From Yoonia maritima (GTDB lineage Bacteria; Pseudomonadota; Alphaproteobacteria; Rhodobacterales; Rhodobacteraceae), in assembly GCF_002933395.1 (NCBI RefSeq), contig NZ_PKFN01000007.1, forward strand, positions 62,001-126,000: a DNA stretch of 64,000 nucleotides. Direction: 5' to 3'. Positions 1 through 9,219 of the stretch are shown here, piece after piece (position 1 is the first letter of the stretch; every line of letters starts with the position of its first letter). The position numbers and the translations under genes were made by a program. Under the pieces are notes generated by a model. It was not told the origin of the DNA. It saw only the letters and a program-made list of their open reading frames with translations, and did no database searches.

Positions 1-128
1 TGACGCCATTCGACGTTGGTCGCGCCAGGCAGCGGTTTGTCAAAGGTCGAAAGGACACAGGGTGCGGCCAGCGTAGATGTTGCAATAACAGTGCAGGACA
101 CCGCAGCAATTGTAGCAATCAGCTTCAC
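1..128 (-). CDS. Exported protein, N-terminal part only
   Basis: The gene reads leftward off the window edge, so only about 42 residues are visible. A GTG start overlaps the TGA of the upstream DUF3131 gene (GTGA), which puts it last in the polysaccharide operon visible here. The N-terminus is a classic signal peptide: a basic residue, a hydrophobic run (LIATIAAVSCTVIATSTLA), then a cysteine just after the likely cleavage point. The product should be periplasmic, or a lipoprotein if that cysteine is lipidated, though no clear lipobox is seen. The fold and function lie outside the window. Because it follows GT2 and DUF3131 genes, a role in polysaccharide processing or export is plausible but unproven. 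Confidence 0.6.
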   Translation of the reverse strand, partial: MKLIATIAAVSCTVIATSTLAAPCVLSTFDKPLPGATNVEWR

Positions 129-1471
129 TTTTCTACCATTAAAAGTGGGCCGTTTGCTCGAAACGCCAAAGACGCGAGCACAACGGCGTTTGTGTTTGTC
201 GTGAATGACGCGTTGGTTGAGCCGTCAATTTCATAGATACCTTCTGGCCAGCCGCGTTCGGGGTCCGCCACTGGTGCAATCGCCGCCATGAGTTCGCGCG
301 TATAATCGGTGCCAAACAAAGCGTCCCAAGCGAAAGCAATCTTGGTGCTTGTCGTGCGCTTACTATCAAGTCGTTCACCCTGAAACGTAAGCACCGCCCA
401 AGGTGCGCCACCGCCCCATACGGTAGAATAGATAAAATAGGGTGCCTCGTCGATATGGCTTTCGCTGACTGCCGTCAGAACGCCGGTATCGCGATACCGG
501 TTTTCTTGGGCTTGGTAGATCGCAGTTGCAAATCGCGCAGACCGCGCATCAAACCCGAACTCAAGACCATCAAAAACATATGGTTCACTCACGGTGAATG
601 CAGGCGTTACGTTGCGATGCAGGCGTGTATCCACTGGGATGGGCTGACCATAAACTTCTTTTGTCATCAGGTGGTCTTCGGCATTATAGGACCGGTACAT
701 ATTATAACCGAGCGTCATCATTGCCTTAGCAGCATACTGTTCATAACCGACGCGCCCTTCTTGATCTTCGCGCAGCCCATTTTCGGAAATGTTACCGCCG
801 AACAACTGACCGTCGTTCACCATGCGTGACAAATCCCAATGTGCGATTACTTTCGATATACTCGGCGCGAGATCCGGATGATGATGTTCGACAACGGCAA
901 GCGTCGCGACGATACGGGCGACATCCAATGCCGACCAGCCAAGCCCTTCTTCCGAGGGTTGGTTTGCGTAGTCTACTAATTCCCCTGTTGATACGTTGTA
1001 AGCTTTATTCGGCAATATTTCACCGTAAAGCCGCTGTTCAGACAGCGTGTTTAGCGCCAAATCAATCCGTGACGTGGCTTCGTCAGGTGAAATCAAGCCC
1101 AGCAGCTCAGCCGAAATGACTGCAATGAAATATGACCCCGTTTCCCACATGGTAGTGGATGGGTATTTATCCGCTGAATTGACTAACCCCGTGCTCGGGT
1201 TTGTGTTGTTCTCAAAATACCGCCATGCGATCGTCGCGTAGGCGATATCTTCTTCAGAACTGGTGCCAGTGATTGCCAGTGGGAGGGGGGTAATCGCATC
1301 AAATGCATCCATCGGGTCATTGGGTGTTTCGACCACTAGTGGATCCCCGTTCTTAATCTCTTCGGTTTTGGCATTTGTTTCGAGTTTGGTAACCAGTAGC
1401 AACCCGAAACCGAGCGCGGCCAAGAAAACGAGATGGCTTCTCGCATTAATAAGGTTTTGTTGGAAGCTCAT
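125..1471 (-). CDS. DUF3131 protein, membrane-anchored, of the polysaccharide operon
   Basis: A 448-residue protein with one hydrophobic segment at about residues 13-30, likely an uncleaved anchor that places the rest in the periplasm. The remainder (about 75-440) is a DUF3131 domain, a glycoside-hydrolase-like helical toroid family found next to polysaccharide glycosyltransferases. Motifs shared with the second DUF3131 protein of this operon include YPSTTMWETGSY, NQP-E-G-SALD and GRVGYEQYAAKA. Its start overlaps the end of the GT2 gene by four bases (ATGA), so translation is coupled. The enzymatic activity of DUF3131 is not established. An accessory role in glucan maturation is inferred from context. 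Confidence 0.85.
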   Translation of the reverse strand: MSFQQNLINARSHLVFLAALGFGLLLVTKLETNAKTEEIKNGDPLVVETPNDPMDAFDAITPLPLAITGTSSEEDIAYATIAWRYFENNTNPSTGLVNSADKYPSTTMWETGSYFIAVISAELLGLISPDEATSRIDLALNTLSEQRLYGEILPNKAYNVSTGELVDYANQPSEEGLGWSALDVARIVATLAVVEHHHPDLAPSISKVIAHWDLSRMVNDGQLFGGNISENGLREDQEGRVGYEQYAAKAMMTLGYNMYRSYNAEDHLMTKEVYGQPIPVDTRLHRNVTPAFTVSEPYVFDGLEFGFDARSARFATAIYQAQENRYRDTGVLTAVSESHIDEAPYFIYSTVWGGGAPWAVLTFQGERLDSKRTTSTKIAFAWDALFGTDYTRELMAAIAPVADPERGWPEGIYEIDGSTNASFTTNTNAVVLASLAFRANGPLLMVEK

Positions 1472-3294
1472 TCATCAATGTCCTTTGTATCTGTGGGCGG
1501 CTGCCACATCGCAGCGGCGACTATGCCGGCCATCGCAAAGCAGTTGTTCAGCCCCCAAGCGATGTTCGCAACGACGCCAGAGGCGGTATGAGGGGTTCCA
1601 CCAATCACCAAGGCGCCGATCCCCCACACGGCTGCAACACCAGTCATCACAATAATGCCAAGCTGCGGTTTTACGAGACTAAGGAAGCGGCCTGACTGTC
1701 GATCCTTAGGAGTGACTGGAAACGATATCTTTTCACCACGTAGCACCGCCCATATGGCCCGTAACCCAAGCGGAAAAAACGATAGATAGCTCGCTTTTGC
1801 AGAGTACCCAGATATACCCCAAGATCCTACCATCATCGCCAGTTCTAGCGTTACTAAAAATGGAATGAGATGGAGGAAAAATTCGTTAGAGTAGGCCGCA
1901 ACAGGTGAAATGCCGGTCAGAAGATAGAGGGCAGGCGCAACCAAAAAGATTACGTTCCAGATTGGTGCCAAATAGGAATAAAAGGTCGTTCCGTACATCA
2001 AGCGCTGTGGAAAGGTGAGGCCGCGCCGAAAAATAGGGTTGTCGTTCACAAGTATATCCAAGCTCCCACCAGCATATTTATACCGTTGAATGGTCCAGGT
2101 CAGCAGGTCCTGTGGCGATAGCATTTTACTTTCGACAATCGGATGCATCATGGATTTCCAACCGCGTTCACGGTCTGAATGCAAAACAATTGATGTGTAT
2201 ATGTCTTCGGAAACGTGGAACCGATAAGGTGTAAGAACTTCGGTCGTTGCAGCTTGTGTACGGATCGCCTGCATGAGTTCTGGATCTACGGTGCGTTCCT
2301 TACTGGAAACTGTAAATTCTTCTTCAACGGCGAACGTGCGTTTTTCAACATTCGCACCGAAACTGCGTAATGCTGCCTCCATAACGGCTTCGCGTCGGTG
2401 GATGGAGCCGGCGCCACAGCAAAAGGACGCGTTTACCCAGTTCCGCCGTCTTAGGATAACATCATAGAACATCTTGGGGTCATTCACGAATGGGTCGTTT
2501 CCGACTTGGACTGGCCCGATAACCTTTTCAACGAAATGTGCGACTTTGGCGCCTCTCGGTCCAAATCTTCGTTCCCAATTTTTGTGGAGCCGTTCACCTT
2601 CGGGAAGGTCGTAGAACCATTGCGGGGTTTGCACCCACGCCATCTTTGGATCGCGAAAATACCCAAGTGTATGTTCTAAAATGGTCGGGAATGGGCGCGT
2701 ATCCGCGTCGCAAATCACAAGGAAATCGCCCGAGGTTCGCTCCATCGCATTACGCAGATTGCCCGCTTTAAACCCTTCGTTTGTTGTGCGCGAAATATAG
2801 TTCACATCTTCTTCGTCGCATACGGCGCGCATTTCTGGGCGGCGGCCGTCATCCAGAATGTGAATTCGGACATCGATCGGATGAGGGTAGGCGATGTTCT
2901 TAGCGTCATGAATACCCAAGCGTACCAATTCCGGTTCTTCGTTGTATGTCGCGAACATCACGTCGACGGATATAAGTCGTTCACCGTCTGGATGGTTAGG
3001 GTACACGTCAGCCAAGGCCGCAGGGGCAGGTTCAAGTTTGGTTGGCTGATCTTTCCACAAGTTGAAGACAAACAGAACCATGCCGAAAAATGCACAGGTT
3101 TCTGCAAATACCAGTGGGATAGCAAACCACATCGCATCAGGGTTCAGTGAATGAGTCCAGCGCCACCAAATGTACCACCCGCCGACCACCAGCGCGACAA
3201 CAGCTAAAAATTGCCAAATGCTTTCTCTGACTGCCGAATAGGGGAGCGGTTCTGGCGGGCGGCGCTGTTCAAACTTTAGAAAGTAATCATCCAT
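1468..3294 (-). CDS. BcsA-like processive glycosyltransferase family 2
   Basis: A 608-residue inner-membrane polysaccharide synthase. Two N-terminal membrane segments (about 27-45 and 57-78) precede a cytoplasmic GT-A domain carrying ILDDG (D148/D149), DAD (D196-x-D198), TPQWFYD, the general-base SED (E363-D364) and a QRYKY variant of the QxxRW motif (403-407). About four to five C-terminal membrane segments follow. This order is that of cellulose synthase BcsA and related beta-glucan synthases. No C-terminal PilZ domain is visible, so direct c-di-GMP activation as in BcsA is not expected. In QRYKY the usual Arg-Trp is Lys-Tyr, a conservative departure that may reflect another sugar donor or product. 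The gene sits between an acyltransferase and a DUF3131 gene. Confidence 0.9.
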   Translation of the reverse strand: MDDYFLKFEQRRPPEPLPYSAVRESIWQFLAVVALVVGGWYIWWRWTHSLNPDAMWFAIPLVFAETCAFFGMVLFVFNLWKDQPTKLEPAPAALADVYPNHPDGERLISVDVMFATYNEEPELVRLGIHDAKNIAYPHPIDVRIHILDDGRRPEMRAVCDEEDVNYISRTTNEGFKAGNLRNAMERTSGDFLVICDADTRPFPTILEHTLGYFRDPKMAWVQTPQWFYDLPEGERLHKNWERRFGPRGAKVAHFVEKVIGPVQVGNDPFVNDPKMFYDVILRRRNWVNASFCCGAGSIHRREAVMEAALRSFGANVEKRTFAVEEEFTVSSKERTVDPELMQAIRTQAATTEVLTPYRFHVSEDIYTSIVLHSDRERGWKSMMHPIVESKMLSPQDLLTWTIQRYKYAGGSLDILVNDNPIFRRGLTFPQRLMYGTTFYSYLAPIWNVIFLVAPALYLLTGISPVAAYSNEFFLHLIPFLVTLELAMMVGSWGISGYSAKASYLSFFPLGLRAIWAVLRGEKISFPVTPKDRQSGRFLSLVKPQLGIIVMTGVAAVWGIGALVIGGTPHTASGVVANIAWGLNNCFAMAGIVAAAMWQPPTDTKDIDE

Positions 3295-3297
3295 CGT

Positions 3298-4449
3298 TTA
3301 TGTGCCCGCCTTCGCAGATTTGTTCTTTTGGCTCCACGGCGTTGGACCAAGCCCAACCGTCCACGCAAGCAGTTTGACCCGCGAAATACCAACAGCGAGC
3401 AGTAGGGACCCGGGAAGAACCAAAATATAACGCATAATAACAATCACCCAAGGTTCGATCGCGCCCGACATGCCCGATTTGAACAGGGCAACGTCAAATA
3501 AGTCGATGACCAGCGGGTGAACGAGATAAACGCCAAAAGTGAATTGCGCGAGCTTAGACCAGGTTGGTGACCAAACCAGATACTGCCCCCCAATAAACAG
3601 TGAGAACATAAACAGCGGCATGAGGAAATGACCGTAAAAATCCCATCCTGTGCGGACTCCCCACTGGCCAGTTTCGATGGCGTGGCCATAGAATGGGATC
3701 GTTGCTAGATAAGCCATAACAGCGAAATAAATGCCCCCACGACGGATGAGCCGCGATTCACCACGTGGGATGCCGTCCTTCCACAACCCAAACAAGGCAA
3801 AGGCAGCAAGGCCATACCCGACATAGCCCCATATTTTGACGCCCCGAACAAGATAGTCACGCAGTACAGGATCAATATCTATACTCCACAGGTAGGCATG
3901 TACGCTGTTCATTGCGCCAAGTGTCGCGAATACGGCCAAACCAAGAATTGGGAAACGCGTCCCAAGCCGCATCACAGGGTAAAACAGGAACAGCGCGAAT
4001 AAGGTTGGTAAAAAGTGCATGTGGTATTGGGACTTTCCCAATACGAAATACCCAACCCAGCTTTGCCAGTGGCCTAACTGTTCCCAGATGTAAGGCGAGT
4101 ACCCAAACGCGCTTGCCTTTAGTAAACGAAAGAACGCATAAAATATGACCCAAAATGCGAATGGGATGAGGAGGCGTTGCGCTTGTTGATGAATTGCGGT
4201 GCCGTATTTTGGCATGTATTTGTCGACGCGCATTGCCATCAAAAACAGCGAAAACAGGAAGAACATTTCTGATCCCGAAAATTCGCCGATTGACCGTAGG
4301 AACACTGGAAATACCCGTTCGCCGGATGTCGCGCTAGCAAACGGCTGGCCCGAAAAGTCCGTGGACGAATGGATTAGCACGACGCCAAGCGCTGCAAATA
4401 CGCGGTTTGCGTCAAACCAAACTAATCTTGACTTGGCGGCTTGGCTCAT
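3298..4449 (-). CDS. Acyltransferase family 3 membrane protein
   Basis: A 383-residue polytopic membrane protein of the acyltransferase-3 (OafA/NodX-like) family. The N-terminus carries the family signature FDANRVFAALGVVLIHSS with the conserved histidine, followed by about ten hydrophobic helices. Such proteins O-acylate polysaccharides across the inner membrane. Lying between a GT2 synthase and a DUF3131 gene, it probably decorates (acetylates or succinylates) the polymer made by this operon. It overlaps the upstream DUF3131 gene by four bases and lies three bases from the GT2 gene, so it is part of one transcript. Confidence 0.88.
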   Translation of the reverse strand: MSQAAKSRLVWFDANRVFAALGVVLIHSSTDFSGQPFASATSGERVFPVFLRSIGEFSGSEMFFLFSLFLMAMRVDKYMPKYGTAIHQQAQRLLIPFAFWVIFYAFFRLLKASAFGYSPYIWEQLGHWQSWVGYFVLGKSQYHMHFLPTLFALFLFYPVMRLGTRFPILGLAVFATLGAMNSVHAYLWSIDIDPVLRDYLVRGVKIWGYVGYGLAAFALFGLWKDGIPRGESRLIRRGGIYFAVMAYLATIPFYGHAIETGQWGVRTGWDFYGHFLMPLFMFSLFIGGQYLVWSPTWSKLAQFTFGVYLVHPLVIDLFDVALFKSGMSGAIEPWVIVIMRYILVLPGSLLLAVGISRVKLLAWTVGLGPTPWSQKNKSAKAGT

Positions 4450-6188
4450 GGGTTGGCCTCAGGGATTGGGCAGCTTTGCGGCAATACAGGTTGCGCAGTT
4501 GGGGCCGGCAGGTTGTGTTCCTCGGGCGCGCAGTCTGTCGCGGCGACACCTTCTGCGGTAATCACTGGACGGCAGTATTTGAATTCCTCGATTGGGATGA
4601 CTGGAGGGATCGTCGTGGGGTTCGCACAGGCACAGCACGGCACTTCGACGACCATATTATTGGGGTGGCATTTGTTTTCTCGAATGTCAGTGCCAGAAAA
4701 CGACGTATCCCACACTTGGGTGTTATTGTTCGTTGCTTGCAAGATTGGCCCCTGAACCTTGTAGAGCAGGGCCGCAAGAATAACGCCGTTATTGTTTGCA
4801 GTTTGAAGCGGAATAAATCCATTTCCGTTTTCGTACAGGCCTTCATAAAAACCGCGGTCGGGCAACGATAAATCAGCTACGGATTCGAAGAGAAGATCAG
4901 TGTATTCGGTTTCCCAAAGCGCCCAAAGACCAATGGCTGCTTTGGCTGCCACTGCGGAACGGTCCGGTGAATAATCCCCGCCCGGCGCGAGGGTGTTCCA
5001 AGCGTATCCGTCTGCAAAGATTGAGTCATAAACAAAGTAGGGGCTACCTTCGACTTGGTGTTCGGATCGGGCAGTAACGATCCCTGTTTGTTCAAACCGA
5101 CGCTGCTGAACCAAATAAATCCGGTTTGCAAATTCGGCACGCCATCCATTACTGGCGACAAGTCCATCGTTCTCTCGGTCACGCGGCAAGTCCCACCCCA
5201 TCTCTAACCCATCCAAGATGTAGCCTTCGGTCAGAACATAGTTTTGGTTTTTAAAAATTCTGGGATCACGCCCATCGTAGGGAACGTCAACACCATAGAT
5301 ATTAACGTACTCTAAAGGCTGTGGGGCTTGAGCGCGTTGAGTGTCAAATCCCCATAATGCAAAACCCTTTGCTGCGTATTCTTCATAGCCTAGACGGCCT
5401 TCTTGTACGTAACGTGTTGCGCCTTCTTCGCGCACAAGTGATCCGAACATCCGGCCGTCATTTTCGGGTATAATATTGCAAAAGTTCCAGCGCATGGGGA
5501 CGCTATCCACGCTGTTTGCCAAGTAGGGGTTTCGTTCCTTAAGGATTTTCAACCAGACCAGCATACGCCCTAAATCCAAGGCCGAGACGCCGACTTCTCC
5601 CGGTTCGTTGGCATAGTTAACTTTTGCGCCGGTTTGGGTTTGATAAACTTTGTTAGGTGCCTCGCCGCGGAACAGATCAAGGTTGCGCAGCGTTTGCAGC
5701 AGTTTTGTCGCACGTTCATCAAATTCACGTTTGTCGATCACGCAAAGCTCATGGGCGGCGACCAATGCGCTAATGTACGATGCGGTATCCCACATCGTCG
5801 TCGATGGGTAACTTCCCACGGCGTTTACAAGGCCGGTTTCCGGTTGGTAGCGTTCAACAAAATACGACCAAGCTGTTTGTGCCATCGCATATTCACGCGG
5901 GGTCAGTGCCCCATTGCGCCCAAAGTGAGGGGTCGCGTTAAGTGAACGCGCATTTTGGCAGGTGGGTCCAGTTGCCGCTGCCGCCTCTGATAGTGATAAT
6001 CTAAGCGGTGAATCGGACGTAATTGTTACGCTGTTGTATCTGGTGCCATCAACAAGAATGTCGTCAATTGTAACGGCCAGTGGTTCATCTGGTGTGTCTT
6101 CTTGTGCCAATGATGCTGTGGGCAACGATAGTGCCATGACGGCAGTCCCAACAGTTAAGATAGTTTTTGTGATGTCTCTTAATTGCAT
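4446..6188 (-). CDS. Secreted DUF3131 protein with Cys-rich tail
   Basis: A 580-residue protein when started at the ATG ending at 6188, which has a GGAG ribosome site about eight bases upstream and begins directly with a signal peptide (cleavage after about residue 29, ...TASLAQ). A longer frame upstream runs into the neighbouring regulator gene and is not believed. Residues about 75-490 form a DUF3131 domain with YPSTTMWDTASY and GRLGYEEYAAKG. The C-terminal tail of about 80 residues is rich in Pro and Cys, including a CCAC cluster, and could form disulphides or bind metal. It is exported and probably acts on the polysaccharide made by the GT2. The two DUF3131 proteins of the operon differ in anchoring: this one is cleaved, the other retained. 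Confidence 0.85.
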   Translation of the reverse strand: MQLRDITKTILTVGTAVMALSLPTASLAQEDTPDEPLAVTIDDILVDGTRYNSVTITSDSPLRLSLSEAAAATGPTCQNARSLNATPHFGRNGALTPREYAMAQTAWSYFVERYQPETGLVNAVGSYPSTTMWDTASYISALVAAHELCVIDKREFDERATKLLQTLRNLDLFRGEAPNKVYQTQTGAKVNYANEPGEVGVSALDLGRMLVWLKILKERNPYLANSVDSVPMRWNFCNIIPENDGRMFGSLVREEGATRYVQEGRLGYEEYAAKGFALWGFDTQRAQAPQPLEYVNIYGVDVPYDGRDPRIFKNQNYVLTEGYILDGLEMGWDLPRDRENDGLVASNGWRAEFANRIYLVQQRRFEQTGIVTARSEHQVEGSPYFVYDSIFADGYAWNTLAPGGDYSPDRSAVAAKAAIGLWALWETEYTDLLFESVADLSLPDRGFYEGLYENGNGFIPLQTANNNGVILAALLYKVQGPILQATNNNTQVWDTSFSGTDIRENKCHPNNMVVEVPCCACANPTTIPPVIPIEEFKYCRPVITAEGVAATDCAPEEHNLPAPTAQPVLPQSCPIPEANP

Positions 6189-6231
6189 GTTGAAACTCCG
6201 CGGTTCAGTGAAACTGGAAAATAAGCTCTGA

Positions 6232-6651
6232 TCATTCATGGACCCCATTTTCGAACGTGAGTGATAGCCGGTTTTGATTATCCCAAGGGCCGTATTGGAC
6301 ATCGTTTGCGCATTGCAAAATGAGCGCCAAGCCACGACCGCTTTCGGCCATTTCATCAATATCTGACATGTCAGGCGCATGTTCCCGAATATCAAAATAC
6401 GTTGCGCCAACAGGATCGAAGATGTCGACGATTACCTTGTCGTTTTTTAAGGTTAGCGTAATTTGAACTGGCGCGTTAACGTCGGACGTTTTCGCATGTT
6501 TGACCACGTTAGTGAGCGCTTCTATTACGCAGATGTCAAAACGAAACAGTGCGTCGTCTTCGAGCAACCCCTCAATAGCATCCTTCAATGACAGCACCGT
6601 TTTATCAACGCTGTCAATGCTGTTGGGCATACTGAAGGCCGTTTGTGTCAT
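6232..6651 (-). CDS. RsbW-like anti-sigma/serine kinase (HATPase_c)
   Basis: A 139-residue GHKL ATPase of the RsbW/SpoIIAB type. The N box EALTNVVKHA and the nucleotide-lid glycine motif SGRGLALI are present. The start ending at 6651 gives the ATGA overlap with the STAS gene. A longer reading frame runs back through the STAS gene and is rejected. In partner-switch systems such kinases phosphorylate a STAS antagonist and bind either it or a target. No sigma factor is encoded in the visible operon, so the target may be distant or may be an enzyme rather than a sigma factor. Confidence 0.85.
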   Translation of the reverse strand: MTQTAFSMPNSIDSVDKTVLSLKDAIEGLLEDDALFRFDICVIEALTNVVKHAKTSDVNAPVQITLTLKNDKVIVDIFDPVGATYFDIREHAPDMSDIDEMAESGRGLALILQCANDVQYGPWDNQNRLSLTFENGVHE

Positions 6652-6992
6652 AGGCGCTCGCTCATGGATTGAACGGCTATTTCGGCATTTGGGTAAGACG
6701 TGAACACGCGATCCATTCGCGAGATACGGAACATCTGCTCTATGCTGGCACCCAAGCTGCACACTGTCAGCTCGCCGCGGCTACCCACCTTTTTTAAGAT
6801 GCCAACCAAGACGCCTAAACCTGACGAATCCAAAAAGCTAACGTCTTTGAAATCAATAACAAGTTGATACGCGCCTTGCTCAATCAAGGTTGAAACTTCG
6901 TCCTTGAATTCGCGCGCGTTTACAGCAGTCAAACGTTCAACCCCGGGCCTGATAACCGTGATTTCGTCGTTGTGTCGTGTGGTATGTATCAT
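6648..6992 (-). CDS. STAS-domain anti-sigma factor antagonist (RsbV-like)
   Basis: A 114-residue single STAS domain. The phosphoacceptor motif DSSGLG (Ser56/Ser57) follows the central strand VIDFKDVSFL, as in SpoIIAA/RsbV. In the known mechanism, unphosphorylated antagonist binds the RsbW-type kinase and the kinase inactivates it by phosphorylating the serine. It lies between its predicted kinase (four-base overlap) and its predicted phosphatase (four bases away), so the three genes form a complete partner-switch module. Confidence 0.9.
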   Translation of the reverse strand: MIHTTRHNDEITVIRPGVERLTAVNAREFKDEVSTLIEQGAYQLVIDFKDVSFLDSSGLGVLVGILKKVGSRGELTVCSLGASIEQMFRISRMDRVFTSYPNAEIAVQSMSERL

Positions 6993-6996
6993 GCGG

Positions 6997-8178
6997 TTAT
7001 ATCCTCTCTATAGCCACAACAGTTAAATCATCCTCTAACGGTTCTCCGCTGCGCCAATTGTTGAGCGCATCAATAACTTGGTCAGGGATATTCGCGGGCC
7101 CTATTTGGGGGGCGGTCGCAGCGACGCTCTGGAGCCGATCTTCGCCGAATGGAATGTTGGCGTGGTTTTCAGCCTCGATCGCCGCATCTGAACACAGGAT
7201 CAATGATGCGCCGGGATCGAACGTAAGCGAATGGTTTTCATAATCAGCAAAGGCAAGCATACCGACAGGGAACCCACCATCACCGATCGCTTGTATCTGG
7301 CCATTTGAGGTCACGTAGTACGGAGATGGATGACCTGCCTGACAATAATCAAAATGGCCGTTCTCTTTGTCGATAATTCCGCAAAACATCGTGAAATATT
7401 CATCACTATCAAAACCACAAAATCGCTGATTTAGGTCTGTAACAAGTGCGGCAGGGGCAATTGTCGTATCTGAAAGAATTGCTTTGGTTCCAAAGAATTC
7501 AGGGGTGATTAGATGGCCGATTGCAACAGAGAGCAGCGAGGCCTGAACCCCGTGACCAGACACGTCGACCATATAAAAACCAAGCTTAGTGTCGCTTAAG
7601 GGGAAACAGCCAAACATATCGCCGGAAACAAATGAGGATGGAACGAAGGCTGATGAGACGCGAAACCCCATAATGTCATCATGTATTTCAGGTAACAGCC
7701 TGCGCTGGGCAATGGCGGCTGAACGTAGATCTTTCTGAATGCGATCATTCGATTCTTTAAGAATACGGTTCCTTTCGGCCAGTTCTTTTTCATGGTGAAT
7801 AAGGCGCGTAGCTGCCCGCAATCTTGCGGTCAGCATTGCGATATTCATCCCCTTCGGCATGAAGTCGTCAACGCCTGATTCAAGCGCTTTGCTACGTATG
7901 TCGTTTTCGTCCTGCCCGGTAAGCATAATCACGTGTACGTAGCGGTCCAACGAGAGCTTTCGAATTTCAACCGTTAATTCGATTCCGTTTAGGTTGGGCA
8001 TGTTAAGATCGCTGATCAGTATCTGGGCGTCAGATTCGCAAATCAACTTTAACGCTTGCAAGCCGTCTTCGGCAGGAATGGTTTCATAACCCAGTTTATT
8101 GATCAGCATGCACATATATGCGCGCTGCACCCCGTGATCTTCAGCGACGATCACTTTTAGTTTTGGTGCGTTCAACAT
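6997..8178 (-). CDS. Response regulator with SpoIIE/PP2C phosphatase output (RsbU-like)
   Basis: A 393-residue two-domain protein. Residues about 7-125 are a receiver domain with acidic pair E13-D14 and phosphoacceptor D57 in ISDLNMP. A linker helix of about 30 residues follows, then a SpoIIE-type PPM phosphatase (about 165-393) with SGDMFG, MVDVSGHGV and LEDDLTVVAI metal-binding motifs. Receiver phosphorylation should control dephosphorylation of the STAS protein encoded next. It is first in the long minus-strand operon. The divergently transcribed hybrid kinase 1 kb away is an attractive phosphodonor, but that pairing is inferred. Confidence 0.9.
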   Translation of the reverse strand: MLNAPKLKVIVAEDHGVQRAYMCMLINKLGYETIPAEDGLQALKLICESDAQILISDLNMPNLNGIELTVEIRKLSLDRYVHVIMLTGQDENDIRSKALESGVDDFMPKGMNIAMLTARLRAATRLIHHEKELAERNRILKESNDRIQKDLRSAAIAQRRLLPEIHDDIMGFRVSSAFVPSSFVSGDMFGCFPLSDTKLGFYMVDVSGHGVQASLLSVAIGHLITPEFFGTKAILSDTTIAPAALVTDLNQRFCGFDSDEYFTMFCGIIDKENGHFDYCQAGHPSPYYVTSNGQIQAIGDGGFPVGMLAFADYENHSLTFDPGASLILCSDAAIEAENHANIPFGEDRLQSVAATAPQIGPANIPDQVIDALNNWRSGEPLEDDLTVVAIERI

Positions 8179-8664
8179 CCGAACACCTTTTGAAGATGCG
8201 TTGCGGATGGCTGTCTGACGTTGGCTATCGGGGGAATTGTTTTACGGCAACATTTGTATCGGGAACTATCATTCCGATTAGATAAAGGCGGCAAATTCGT
8301 GCCGCTAACTAACTGAGAATGAAATATCTCCGACATTAGCTCCAACATTGTACTCGTGGTTACATTACTACTAATGGGCGAATCCACTTATGTGAAGGTA
8401 CTTTGTAGAATTAACATAATGCAATGATATTTCTTTGTAATTAAGGGATAAGTGAATATCTTGTGGGTATTGATCTACACCTTTAGGGGTGGTGACTATC
8501 CGTTTGGGTCTTTGCTGTTAAATGTGAAGAATGTATAACGATAAAGCAAAATGTCGTGATCATCGTGATACCTGAGAACGGATTGTGGCTATTCGGCCTG
8601 AGTTTTGCCCCGCGTCAGCAGGTCAATTTAGGCAGCAATAATATATGTTAGGAAGGGATCGCGC
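8179..8664 (+). other. Divergent intergenic region, 486 bp
   Basis: This gap separates the minus-strand partner-switch/polysaccharide operon from the plus-strand H-NOX/kinase pair and must hold both promoters. It is A+T-rich with no convincing coding sequence. A small perfect inverted repeat, GCGGCA-aattcg-TGCCGC, lies at 8288-8305. A strong ribosome site (AGGAAGGGA) precedes the H-NOX start. No recognised operator was found. Confidence 0.6.
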
Positions 8665-9204
8665 ATGAAGGGTACAGTATTTGTCGAGCTTCTAAAAATG
8701 GCCGAAGGCGCATTTGGAGAAGACGTCGTAGACGATGTTCTTGATAAGGCAGACCTGGAAAATGGTGGGGCATTTACGACTGTAGGAAACTACCCATGTT
8801 CTGATTTGGTGAAAATCGTAGAAGCTTTTAGTGACCACTCTGGATTGAGCGCGGAAGTTCTTCAGCGCAAATTTGGCGCGTGGATGATGGATCATTTCGG
8901 AGAGAACTACCCCGATTTTTTCAAGGATAAGTCGAACTCTTTTGCTATGCTTGAAGCCGTGGATGGTGAAATACACGTTGAAGTGCGCAAGCTATATCCC
9001 GATGCCGAGTTGCCAAAATTTGTGACAGAGCGGAAGTCGGACACACATCTAGAAATGACTTACTCTTCGCCGCGTCCACTGGCGGCGTTTTGTCATGGGC
9101 TGATTGAGGCATGTGTGGAAAGGTTTGATGAAACTGCTGAAATTGATCGTGGCCCGACGCGCCCCGCGGATAACAGCACAACATTCCAGATCAAAATAGA
9201 ATAG
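8665..9204 (+). CDS. H-NOX heme nitric oxide sensor
   Basis: A 179-residue H-NOX (HNOB) domain protein. It begins with the family hallmark MKGTVF. It carries the proximal heme ligand candidate H104 (GEIHVEV), a conserved proline in LPKF (P118) and the propionate-binding Y-x-S-x-R motif as YSSPR (Y133, S135, R137). Length matches stand-alone bacterial H-NOX proteins, which bind NO and regulate a partner kinase or c-di-GMP enzyme. The hybrid kinase starts 15 bases downstream, the usual H-NOX/kinase operon. The start is preceded by AGGAAGGGA. Confidence is high for the family and moderate for a role in biofilm control. Confidence 0.95.
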   Translation: MKGTVFVELLKMAEGAFGEDVVDDVLDKADLENGGAFTTVGNYPCSDLVKIVEAFSDHSGLSAEVLQRKFGAWMMDHFGENYPDFFKDKSNSFAMLEAVDGEIHVEVRKLYPDAELPKFVTERKSDTHLEMTYSSPRPLAAFCHGLIEACVERFDETAEIDRGPTRPADNSTTFQIKIE

Positions 9205-9219
9205 TATCAGGTTAAAAGT

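Noticed and set aside
8172-8387. 71-codon minus-strand frame upstream of the REC-SpoIIE gene
   Set aside because: Overlaps the regulator start, lies in promoter DNA and has no coding character.
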